From Siphonodentalium dalli (taxonomy: Eukaryota > Mollusca > Scaphopoda > Gadilida > Siphonodentaliidae): a stretch of 64,000 nt of DNA. The translations under genes were made by a program, and so were the position numbers. The DNA is taken from the NCBI GenBank assembly GCA_032622095.1, contig CP136067.1, positions 94,292,707-94,356,706 on the forward strand. The letters are read 5' to 3'. How positions within the stretch are numbered: the first letter of the stretch is position 1; every line of letters starts with the position of its first letter. A model generated the notes under the pieces. That model saw only the letters and a program-made list of their open reading frames with translations. It did no database searches and was not told where the DNA came from. Shown here piece after piece: positions 1-12,700 of this stretch.

Positions 1-51
1 CTGATGCCAGTGTTAGTACAACTGTCTTTGGGGATGTGAGTATGCGGTATG

Positions 52-417
52 CAAGCCTGAATTTAATGTGCCTTGACATTTGCAGAATGAGGTCCCCAGA
101 GGGTGAATTTAGTATGGTAATGCTACCCCGCACAGTGGGCTAGCATCACCAAATTCACCCTCTGGGGACCTATTTCTACTCTGGGAAGTATCTGCAGTCT
201 CAAATTGTTTTTAGTTACTAATTGGAAGAAGATAACATGCATAAATGAGGTGACTTATGGGTGAACATCACCATACCATAGCAGTTGAGGCCGAAGCAGA
301 ATGAGGTCCCCAGAGGGTGAATTTAGTTATGCTAGCCCACAATGCGTGATAGCGCTACTAAATTCACCCTCTGGGGACCTCATTCTGCAAATGTCAGACA
401 CACTAATTTCAGGCTTG
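52..417. mobile_element. hAT-like nested-palindrome element (family F1)
   Basis: Ends CAAGCCTGAA...AATTTCAGGCTTG, flanked by a perfect 8-bp target duplication GCGGTATG. Each end is itself a hairpin built from GAGGTCCCCAGAGGGTGAAT and its complement. Shared with copy A at 29196-29606, so it predates the gene duplication. Confidence 0.82.
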
Positions 418-419
418 GC

Positions 420-553
420 GGTATGGTAAATCACATTATTGTATGCTACCTGATGCCTGTGATGCTGTGAGGGCCGCATATATGTTTTATGTTTCTTCAA
501 GCACAAACAAGTCTTCAGAAGTATATCCAATCTTTGAATCACGTTATCGTATG
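420..553. repeat. 3' flank of copy B with a repeat of the stop-codon region
   Basis: TATGCTACCTGATGCCTGTG (about 441) repeats the end of exon 7 (about 550), as in copy A at 29631 / 29740. It lies in the probable 3' UTR. No clear polyadenylation signal was chosen. Confidence 0.5.
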
Positions 554-724
554 CTACCTGACGCCTTTGTTGCTATGACCGTCTTTAAACATGTTATGCA
601 CGACGTTTTCCACGTTCTTCCAGTACGCACTCTCCAGTCGACCACAGTATCCCTGGTCCTTGACTTCTGTCACCTTATTTTTGAGAGTTTCTAACAGTTT
701 CATAGGGCCGTCATTCAGATTGTG
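554..724 (-). CDS. Copy B exon 7 (stop TAG)
   Basis: 171 nt with three single-base differences from copy A exon 7, one of which changes a residue near the C-terminus (Leu to Val). The open frame on the other strand at 443-694 is a shadow of this exon. Confidence 0.76.
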   Translation of the reverse strand, partial: HNLNDGPMKLLETLKNKVTEVKDQGYCGRLESAYWKNVENVVHNMFKDGHSNKGVR

Positions 725-3700
725 CTGAAATAGAATTTTTTTTTGTTTAATTAAGAAATATGTAGGTAATACTGTTTCTTAGTCTCTTCGCTTCTCGGGA
801 TGGAGTGGGGGGGGGGGGGGGGGGGTCTGTATCATTATTAGACCTACCTCTCTGAATGTCATGTATACAGCTTTGAATCCTGGTTGTTTGGCATTATGCA
901 TGACTCGACAACTTCCATGCAGTAATCGCACACCTTCTCTCAAGCTGAGGGGGGTGGTATGTCTGGGAGAAGGGGGTCGATGGTTGTCTGATTATTAGAC
1001 CTACCTCTCTGAATGTCGTGTAGACAGCTTTGAATACTGGTTGTTTGGTGTTATGCATGACTCGACGACTTCCATGCAGTAATCGTACGCCTTCCTTCTC
1101 TGCCGGCTGACACAGGCTTTTATACATACAGTGATCTGTTCTATAATTCCAGTGACAATCATAAATGTACAATTGTTCTGAAAAAAAATAAATAAATAAA
1201 AACTTGTGATGTAATTCCCTCTTGGATGTCTTAATCTTAAGGCCATATAAACAAAATAGTTTGTTTTTCAGGGATTTTTTTTTTTAAAGTGATGAGGGAG
1301 GCAGTTATTTATATTTATTATTTTTTTCAAATTAATTCTGTGGTGAGGCAGGTATTTATTTATAAAGTATTTACTGGAATCCCATATTAAGCAGTAATAT
1401 GGGCAATATACCGAAGCAGGGAAGCTGCATGACCATCATATCATATATCAGATTTGTAATAGAGTTGTATAGAGCAAACAAGGACGTGGCTAGAGGGTCT
1501 CCATTAGGGGGGTGTGTCCACATTGGTAATTCCAACTGCACCCCCCCCCCCCCTTGAATCAAACCAAAACAGTCCTTGAATCAGACCAAATGTTTTGCAT
1601 AATTCCATTCCCTCCTTGCACCTAAGTGTTCACATGCCTAATAGCCTATTTATAAACCATGGTTCAATCTACCCGGTATCATAATATTCGTATATTTGAA
1701 CCTGAAAATTTCGCAAATCCTAACATCTACAGTAGTGGTCTAACTCCAGACAAATGCACACAACTATGGGCAATAGCCCAGGACACACCGGGCCAACTAT
1801 GGTTGTTCGGCCCGGTGTGAGAAAATTTTGAAAACTAAACAAGAAAATCGCTAAATCCTGGCATCTAGACTGACCTCAAGTTTTCCTAGTGTTGGAAATT
1901 TCAAACCTCATACTCTTCCTTAGTTTGGAAATTTTCCAACTGATGACCATTTTAACCAAATGTAGTAAAATATTGTTTTCTTACCAGACTAGGCTTACTC
2001 ACGAGGATGGGCTTACTGACCGGTGTATACAGTAATATCATTAGCAGATTTTTTATTGGCCACGGGGAGGGACCACGGCACACCGGGCCGACCATGGTTC
2101 GCCCCGGTATGCGAAAATTTTGAAATCTGAACAAGAAAATCGCAAAATCCTAGCATCTAGACTAGCCTCAAGCATTCATAGAGTTGGAATTTTCAAACCT
2201 GACACCGTGACTTAGGTTGGAAATTTCCAACTGATGACAATTCCAGTAACAATTTTGACCAAATGTAGGACAATATTGTTTTCTTAAATAAACTAGCAGT
2301 TTTTGACTGGTCACGGGGGAGGGACCAGGACACAAGCTTTCCAAGTGTTGGATATTTCCAACCTGACACCCCCTAAGGTTGGAAAATTTTCAACCGATGG
2401 CCATTTCAGTCCAATATTTTTACCAAAAGAAGGAAAATATGCAAATATTGGTCCAAAAACAATAAATTCCTCCCAATAAATTGTTTGGAAATCAAACTAC
2501 AAGAACATTTTCAACCTACTGTTGGCGTGAGACACCCCACCCCCCAACCCCCCTCTGTCGCCACGTCTCTGAGAGCAAACAGTTTGAGTTTTTCACTCAT
2601 ATGGCAGAAGATGCGAAAACTACATCGGTGAAATTTGACGTAACTCAGGGTGACCAGCCAGATCAAGCTTTATTGGAAGGAGTTCCACTGGACTACACAT
2701 GAATTGATAATATTAAATCACAACAATAATTTCTGAAATAAAAGGTTCATTTTCTAATTAATCAGACTTTCATAAAAATTACAACAAATGCACCAAAAAA
2801 AAAAATATACCAGTTGTTGTGGAACATGACATGAGCGATCTTGAAGTTTGGAATAGTGCTGATCCACAAACCAGTGTGCATTACATACAACAGCCACAAA
2901 CTGCCAACCCACACTGTCAACGCTATCATTTCGGAAGCCCACTTTGTTTTCACCTAACCAGTCAATGATTGAATGAATGAATTGCACAATTCGTCACGTT
3001 TGTTTTTCACATTTGTCTTACTGGGCAACACCACCTCATTGCAACTTGTCATCAGTACCGAGAATACATCAACTACTTCTCCCGATTTCTTCTGTGGTAC
3101 ATCTTCTTTGGTCACTCGAATTTGAAAATATCGTCCGAAAAATTGCGTGACTTCAGAAACCATGATGTCGCCTGCAACTGTGTCAAAGTCCCGTTTTGTT
3201 TTTGAAACAACCAGGTCAAAATCATCATCAATGTCTTTCGTGGACATGAAATCATCAGCCATTTGACGAACAGTTTTTGATCTGTTGACTGATATAATTG
3301 TCCATTTGCCTTCCGACGCATTCTGCACGATACAAATGTTCACCAAAGTTGCCATTTTGTTATTATTTTAAACAGGAAGTTCGCCGAATTATTCGCCCTT
3401 GTTGTTTGTGAATGTATAAAGTCCAGATAGATTTGCAGTCCAGATAGATTTGCAGTTTGCAGAAAGTTTCAAGACAAAGTTATCAGTCTGGGGCGGTTGG
3501 GATATGCGGTATTTATATATTTATTATTTACAGCTGCCAATAAATAAGGGGTAGCGCAGGTTTTTTTTGGGAGGCGGCGATCCCTGATAAATGAACCATT
3601 ATGTTTATATGGCCTAATATAAACTGATTCACACTCCTCGGCCAATCAAATTGCTCCAACCCATGAACATTATTTCTTGTATGAATCTGTATTTCGCCAG

Positions 3701-6700
3701 GACCAAAATATAGACTTGAGATAACACTCAATCAAGAAATTGGCATTAATGGCTCTGGGAAAAGTTTGGAGAGTAGCAGACGGGAGAACTCGATCAATTT
3801 CTATCTGACACCGACTCAACATTTCATGACAGTCTGTTCTAAATATAGTAATGAATAAATGCCCCAATTGATTATCTCATTATTTAATAAACTGTTGATA
3901 TAAAATCAATATTAATTGACAGAAACTTTTCCAGACAGGTGTTTTCGACTAATATTTATTATTTTATACCCTGGAAATTATATAAAATGTTTATAGGAAG
4001 AGATAATCCATCTCTAAAATGTTTGGTGGCTTGAATTAAAATGGAGATAAACAAGCGTGGAAATAGTGTGTCTGTCATTTGCATAATGAGGTCCCCAGAG
4101 GGTGAATTTAGTGACACTATCCCATACAGCTGGCTAGCATCACCAAATTCACCCTATGGAGACCCCATTCTGCTTTGGCCTCAACTTCTGGGAAGTATCT
4201 ATAGTATCAAATTAACATTCTTTTTAGTCACTTTATCCCTTCTGGGAAATTTGTATATCCCCTAATTTGCAGCAGATCAAATGCATAATCGAGGTGACTA
4301 ATGGTGCACATCACCAACTTCAACTGGGGAAACTTCAATCTGATCCTAGGTCTCCCATAGCAGTTGAGGCCTAAGCAGAATGAGGTTCCTAGAGGGTGAA
4401 TTTAGCATCACTAAATTCACCCTCTGGGGACCTCATTCTGCAAATGACAGACACACTATTTGCAGGATTGAAGATAACGGTACCCTGTATGGTTGGATAA
4501 TTGTGGATACGAGCATGAAAACAAGCCAACCTGTTCACAAACTTTTGTCCTCATATATCCAACTCATTAAAGTACGATTATCTCTTAAATGAAATTAGCT
4601 TACCTGGAAAATAGTGGAAATAAATATTAATGAGATCCTGGTCGCCCCATGTTATTTTTGTTTTATAATCTTTATAATATTCTGTGATTTTCTCAATCCA
4701 TGGAACCAATCTCAGCCTAGTCAAGTTCATTAACATCACGCCTGAATTTATACCTGAAAAAAATGAGGTTCATTAAAGACATATTATATGCACATTTCAC
4801 TACTTCAAACAGATATTTTACTATTCAATCACTACACCCATGTGATGAATTAATTGTTGAAAAATTCAACAACCTTGGATTTACTCTTTCTTAAAATACA
4901 TTATCTGAACTATGCAAATACCGGTATGTAAATAAGCAGTCTGTCATTCGTCCCGAACAAATTGCTGATAAACTAACGACAATGATTTCGCTAAAGAGAG
5001 TCACTATATTTTTGATTGTGTGCTGAGAAATTTGATACAAAATTCATTAAAACACCTGCTTTCAGCAAATTTAATCTGTGATAATGCATTCTTTTATTAG
5101 TGCGAGTCACACATATATAAGAGCATACATTGGCTTAGAATATTTACCTTGACCTTGTAAGCCAGTGCATTCTCTTATATATGAGAGGCTCCCTTTGGGA
5201 GAATTGCACATATAAGTGAATGCATTGGCACATGGTTTTCGCAAAATTTCAGGAAGCTCCAGTCATGGAATGTTTAACATCAATCCTGAATTTAAACCTG
5301 AAAGAAATATTTGCAGGTTCCTCTGTGTATAATTATGACATCCTTCAAATAAAACTTGACAATCAAAGATATATATAGAATATGTAGCTAATGCCGTCTC
5401 TTGAACGGTTTATATCAATGAGGGAGATTTGGCATCTATTGGACTCAATTTTCCCTCGTGGATATAAACTGTTTAAGCAACAGCATTAACAATGAATGGA
5501 ATTCAATTTACACCCCAACATCACCCTTCTATGATGCAATAAGTTCCTCAGTTGAACATGGTGATGTTCACCCATTAGTCACCTCAATTAAGCATTTTAT
5601 ATTTTGCAAATTAGGGAATATATAAACTGAACAGATGGGAAAATGTGTACTAAAAATAATGTCCCAAGCATCTTTTAGTATATGCTACAAAATGTGTAAC
5701 CATTACGAGCAAACCTACCTAAAGGGGGATAATAAGGATGTCATGCGAAGCATCCGTACCAAATCTTGGCTCGATCTGTCATGGGGCATAATAACATGTA
5801 AACTAAGTACTTACCTAAAGGGGGGTTATAAGGTTATTGTGCAAAACATCCATACCACCTCGTGGCTCGGTCTGTCATGGGGCATAATAACATGTAAACT
5901 AAGTACTTACCTAAAGGGGGGTAATAAGGTTATTGTGCAAAACATCCATACCACCTCGTGGCTCGGTCTGTCATGGGGCATAATAACATGTAAACTAACC
6001 TAAAGGGGGGTAATAAGGAATTTGTGCAAACCATCCATACCACCTCGTGGCTCGGTCTGTCATGGGGCTATATCAACAAATTCCTTATTACTCTCCTTTA
6101 GGTTAGTTTACATGTTATTAAATAACATGTAAACTAACCTAAAGGAGAGTAATAAGGAATTCGTGTGAAGCGTCCATACAAACTTGTGGCTTGGTCAAGT
6201 GACTCTATGCTAAAAGCTGCAATCTGGGAGGAGTTAAACTTAGTGAAGAAACTCCAAATATTCTCCATTGGATCGAGCAGCAAAACATCTGTGTCAAGGT
6301 AGAGCACTGAATCAACATTCTTTAGTATATACTACAAAAGATGAGTGAAGTATCATTAAAGGTAGAGCACTGAATCAACATTCTTTAGCATATACTACAA
6401 AAGATGAGCGAAATATCATTAAAGGTAGAGCACTGAATCAACATTCTTTAGCATATACTACAAAAGATGAGTGAAGTATCATTAAAGGTAGAGCACTGAA
6501 TCAACATTCTTTAGTATATACTACAAAAGATGAGCGAAATATCATTAAAGGTAGAGCACTGAATCAACATTCTTTAGTATATACTACAAAAGATGAGCGA
6601 AATATCATTATTAAAGGTAGAGCACTGAATAAACATTCTTTAGTATATACTACAAAAGATGAGCGAAATATCATTAAAGGTAGAGCACTGAATCAACATT

Positions 6701-9700
6701 CTTTAGTATATACTACAAAAGATGAGCGAAATATCATTAAAGGTAGAGCACTGAATCAACATTCTTTAGTATATACTACAAAAGATGAGTGAAGTATCAT
6801 TAAAGGTAGAGCACTGAATCAACATTCTTTAGTATATACTACAAAAGATGAGCGAAATATCATTAAAGGTAGAGCACTGAATCAACATTCTTTAGTCTAT
6901 ACTACAAAAGATGAGTGAAATATCATTAAAGGTAGAGCACTGAATCAACATTCTTTAGTAAATACTACAAAAGATGAGCGAAATATCATTATTAAAGGTA
7001 GAGCACTGAATCAACATTCTTTAGTATATACTACAAAAGATGAGCGAAATATCATTAAAGGTAGAGCACTGAATCAACATTCTTTAGTATATACTACAAA
7101 AGATGAGTGAAATATCATTAAAGGTAGAGCACTGAATCAACATTCTTCAGTATATACTACAAAAGATGAGTGAAATATCATTAAAGGTAGAGCACTGAAT
7201 CAACATTCTTCAGTATATACTACAAAAGATGAGTGAAGTATCATTAAAGGTAGAGCACTGAATCAACATTCTTCAGTATATACTACAAAAGATGAGTGAA
7301 GTATCATTAAAGGTAGAGCACTGAATCAACATTCTTTAGTATATACTACAAAAGATGAGCGAAATATCATTATTAAAGGTAGAGCACTGAATCAACATTC
7401 TTTAGTATATACTACAAAAGATGAGCGAAATATCATTAAAGGTAGAGCACTGAATCAACATTCTTTAGTATATACTACAAAAGATGAGTGAAATATCATT
7501 AAAGGTAGAGCACTGAATCAACATTCTTCAGTATATACTACAAAAGATGAGTGAAATATCATTAAAGGTAGAGCACTGAATCAACATTCTTCAGTATATA
7601 CTACAAAAGATGAGTGAAGTATCATTAAAGGTAGAGCACTGAATCAACATTCTTCAGTATATACTACAAAAGATGAGTGAAGTATCATTAAAGGTAGAGC
7701 ACTGAATCAACATTCTTTAGTATATACTACAAAAGATGAGCGAAATATCATTATTAAAGGTAGAGCACTGAATCAACATTCTTTAGTATATACTACAAAA
7801 GATGAGCGAAATATCATTAAAGGTAGAGCACTGAATCAACATTCTTTAGTAAATACTACAAAAGATGAGCGAAATATCATTATTAAAGGTAGAGCACTGA
7901 ATCAACATTCTTTAGTATATACTACAAAAGATGAGCGAAATATCATTAAAGGTAGAGCACTGAATCAACATTCTTTAGTATATACTACAAAAGATGAGTG
8001 AAGTATCATTAAAGGTAGAGCACTGAATCAACATTCTTTAGTATATACTACAAAAGATGAGCGAAATATCATTATTAAAGGTAGAGCACTGAATCAACAT
8101 TCTTTAGTATATACTACAAAAGATGAGCGAAATATCATTAAAGGTAGAGCACTGAATCAACATTCTTCAGTATATACTATAAAAGATGAGTGAAGTATCA
8201 TTAAAGGTAGAGCACTGAATCAACATTCTTCAGTATATACTACAAAAGATGAGTGAAGTATCATTAAAGGTAGAGCACTGAATCAACATTCTTCAGTATA
8301 TACTACAAAAGATGAGTGAAGTATCATTAAAGGTAGAGCACTGAATCAACATTCTTTAGTATATACTACAAAAGATGAGTGAAATATCATTATTAAAGGT
8401 AGAGCACTGAATCAACATTCTTTAGTATATACTACAAAAGATGAGTGAAGTATCATTAAAGGTAGAGCACTGAATCAACATTCTTTAGTATATACTACAA
8501 AAGATGAGCAAAATATCATTAAAGGTAGAGCACTGAATCAACATTCTTCAGTATATACTACAAAAGATGAGTGAAGTATCATTAAAGGTAGAGCACTGAA
8601 TCAACATTCTTTAGTATATACTACAAAAGATGAGCAAAATATCATTAAAGGTAGAGCACTGAATCAACATTCTTCAGTATATACTACAAAAGATGAGTGA
8701 AATATCATTAAAGGTAGAGCACTGAATCAACATTCTTTAGTATATACTACAAAAGATGAGCGAAATATCATTAAATGTAGAGCACTGAATCAACATTCTT
8801 TAGTATCTATATCTATATTTGCGAATGTCTGTCTGTCTGTCTGTCTGTCTGTGTTCTATAGAAATCCACAGGGGACCATCTAGATGATACCAAAGGCATC
8901 TACTAGGGGTAACTTTTTACGAGAAAGATAATGGTGGGGGTTAGAATTTTCTAAAGTGACGCCGTTGTTGTCAGGGGCAGAACATGGGGAGGGGCAGAAT
9001 TTTTTTTTGTCGCTGATTGCCACGAAACTTACATATAATCATCCCCATGATATGAAGAATCTAATGGCGTGGTTTATATATGTCAAAAGTGGCATTGTTC
9101 GAGTCAGTGATGCACGGAAGGGGAGAGGGGCACCAAAATTGATAAAACTAATTTTAGCGCCGATTTCCACCAAATTGATATATAGATACCAAAGGCGTCT
9201 ACTAGGGGTAACTTTTTACGAGAAAGATAATGGTGGGGGTTAGAATTTTCTAAAGTGACGCCGTTGTTGTCAGGGGCAGAACATGGGGAGGGGCAGAATT
9301 TGTTTTTGTCGCTGATTGCCACGAAACTTACATATAATCATTCCCATTTAACAACGCCAAATTGTTGTCGTTTGGATGAGAGATTGGGGGGGTGGGCACT
9401 AAATTTGATAAGAATGGTTTTAGTCGCCGATTGCCGATTGCCGATTGCCGATAATGGTGGGGGTTAGAATTTTCTAAAGTGACGCCGTTGTTGTCAGGGG
9501 CAGAACATGGGGAGGGGCAGAATTTGTTTTTGTCGCTGATTGCCACGAAACTTACATATAATCATTCCCATTTAACAACGCCAAATTGTTGTCGTTTGGA
9601 TGAGAGATTGGGGGGGGTGGGCACTAAATTTGATAAGAATGGTTTTAGTCGCCGATTGCCACCACCTATTCAAAATCATCCCCATGGTATGAGGAGTCTA

Positions 9701-12700
9701 ATGGTGTGGCGTAAATCTGTCATATGTGGCCTCATTCGAGTCAGGGGTGCACTGAAAGGGAGAGGGGCACCAAATTTTATACACATTATTTTTAGCGCCA
9801 ATTTCCACCAAATTGATACACGTTCTTATCCATGATACGAGGAATCTAATCGTGTGATTTAAAGACCCCATATTGGTGCTGTCTGTGTGAGCGATGGGGA
9901 GGGGAGGGGTGGGAACCAAATTTGATAAATATTTGTTTAGTCGCCGATTAGCACCAAACTTATAAATAATCATCTTCATGATATCAGGAGTCTAATTGTG
10001 TGATTTAAGGATGTCACAAGTGGGGCCATTCGAATAAGTGGTGTATAGAGGTGAGAGGGACACAAACAAAAATGATAACAATATGTTTAGCGCCGATTTC
10101 CACCAGATTGATACATATTCTTCTCCGTGATACGAGGAATCTTATCGCGTGGTTTAGATACACCGAATTGGTGCCCTCTGGGTGAGAGATACAAACGCAT
10201 AAACATAATCATCTCCACGATATGGCGCTGTTCGAGTCAGCGTTGCAGGGGGCATCAACAATTGATTTAATAAACTATTTTTAGCGCAGATTTCCACCAA
10301 ATTGATATATTGTTCTTCTCTATGATACGAGGAATATAATCGTGTGATTTAAAGACGCCAAATTGCTGCCGTTTGGGTGAGAGATGGGGGGGGGGGGGGT
10401 CTAATGGACGTGGTTTAAATATGTCAAAAGTGGCGCCGTTAAAGTCATGCATGAGGATGGCAGTTGCACCAAAGCTGATACAAATATATTTAGCACTAAT
10501 TTGCAGCAAATTAATACACGTTCTTCTCGAATGATACAATGAATTAAATCACATTTGGTGTCGTTTGGGTCACGGATGGCGAGAGGATATGCACTATCAT
10601 TAATAAGATTGCTATTCGCCGATATATCATTTTAAGGAGTTTTGGGCGTTCAAATTTCACAATCTCGACAAATGGTGACCCAATTAAGTCACTTGAATAA
10701 TTATATCTTCTCAACTGTCATATTTATATGGGGATGGCAATCAGGGAATTGGGAATTCACATAATGAGCTAGCAAAAAGAGATACATAGAAGACGCATTA
10801 AAAGTATATTTATCATTCTATTTAAGAGATACATATATTCTTGCAAACTGAGAGACCTTGAACCGTCAGAGGATTGCATATAATACAGTTTCCACAAACA
10901 AGTTACAATTTGTCAAGACATATGGAAATGTATCGGAGGCCTGTTCAAAAATAGTGGTCACAGTGTGCAGTCAATTATATTTTCGTCTGATATAAAAGAA
11001 AACGCATTCAGTAGCACATGAATTTTCAGGATCCTCCAATACTGACATCTGACAAGGGTATATCTGCCCAATACAGCTGAATTTTTAGAACAGACTCATC
11101 GACTAACATGTCTTATACACTGAGAATATTTAGCCAGTTTATAGCACCATGAACAGAGGAGCACCTGGAAATTTCTTTAAAACATATGTATCTTCATGGA
11201 GATATGATGGCCAGGTGTCCTCATGATCTTAGTCCAACTCACTAGATTGATTGATACATCTCTATATGTAAAACCCAATTGTTGTCTTTTATTTTTGCGA
11301 ACTAATGTGTTTATGATGTTCATGTATCATATTATAACGTCTAAAGTATACGCAGTTGTAAATAAATAAATACTTCATTATTGGTGGAACGTATTAATCG
11401 CGATAAACAAAATGACAATCGACAAGGTGAGCCACTACTTATATTCCATGACTGTGTAAGAATACTGTTTTGTGATGCTATTTGAATATACAATTTATGA
11501 GAATACATGTAACACTTTGAGCAAGAGTATTCTCTATTCCAAACAAATATCCACGTCATGCAGAGGGTTTTTTCACATCACTTTAACCTGGGCAACGCCG
11601 GGTAACCCTGCTAGTATACTATAAAAGATGAACAAATATCATTAAAGTACAAGTAAAGTAAAAGAGTAGGATCTATCTGTCCATCCCCCCTCTGTTCGGA
11701 TTTTTATCTCAGACCCTGGACAGATTTCTTGGTGACTCAGTGTACCCCGGCGGATGTTATAATTAGTATTTCAAAATTTTGATTAAAAAAATTATTATTT
11801 ATTACTTTTAAAGGCACTCAATCCGATCAAATTACTATTTCTTTGGCTTCGGGGGTAAAAAAAATAGTCCGAACTTTTCAAATTCAAATGAGTTCCACTG
11901 ATTGATCAGTCACACCATTAGAAGCAATAGCAATTTATATTTATTTTTCACATTTGGCTAAAATGGCTAATGGCAGCGCAAACACTGGCTATGGGAGACC
12001 TAGGATCAGATTGAAGTTCCCCAGTTGAAGTTGGTGATATTCACACATTAGTCACTCTCAATTATGCATTTTATCTTCAACAAATTAGGGGATATAGAAA
12101 CTGAACATAAGGGGAAAAAGTACCAAAGCAATGTTAATTTGAGACTGTAGATACCGGTACTTCCCAGAAGATAAGGCCTAAGCAGAACGAGGTCCACAGA
12201 GGGTGAATTTGGTGATGCAAGCTCGCTGTGCGGGGTAGCATCACAAATTTCACGCTCGGAAGACCTCATTATGCAAATGACAGACACACTATTTCAAGGC
12301 TCGGTTTTGACGTACCGGAACAAACATTCTCTGACTTGCGCATGGTTTGAACAGCTTTCTCCATTCTTCGGGGTCATAGGCCGATGGATATTGTATATCG
12401 TAGATATTGAGTTCAAGGTTATCTCTAAATTTCTTTGGCCACCCTTCAACCTGGAATTGAGACAACAGTTAACATATTTGTTTGAGATTATAGTAATGCC
12501 CTAAATAATCGACTCCTTAACCACAGCATAATTATGGGTAACTTTTCAGGATTAGGTCGGAAATATGGCTTTTTGCCATTCCTCGAAAAGCTCTCAATTA
12601 CCCATAATTCTGCTGTGGTTAAGGAGTCGATTATGTAGGGCATTACTGTATGCCTATACAGTCAATTTCAGTTAATTTAATATCGCTTAAGTGAATATTT

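Noticed and set aside
443-694. 83-codon plus frame
   Set aside because: Antisense of exon 7 of copy B.
5635-6003. 122-codon plus-strand frame with repeated modules
   Set aside because: It is antisense to the tandem exon 4 donor copies; repetition and openness come from the array.
6298-8805. CRISPR-like array of regular repeats
   Set aside because: There are no variable spacers; repeats are head to tail and contain an exon border of the host gene. Animal genome.
8956-9835. Three similar plus-strand frames starting MTPLLSGAEHGEGQN
   Set aside because: They are the same ~118-bp Helitron module read in one frame; no protein-like features beyond the repeat.
12271-12504. 77-codon plus frame and its twin at 38646-38873
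   Set aside because: Antisense of GXYLT exon 3 in both copies; openness is due to the exon on the other strand.
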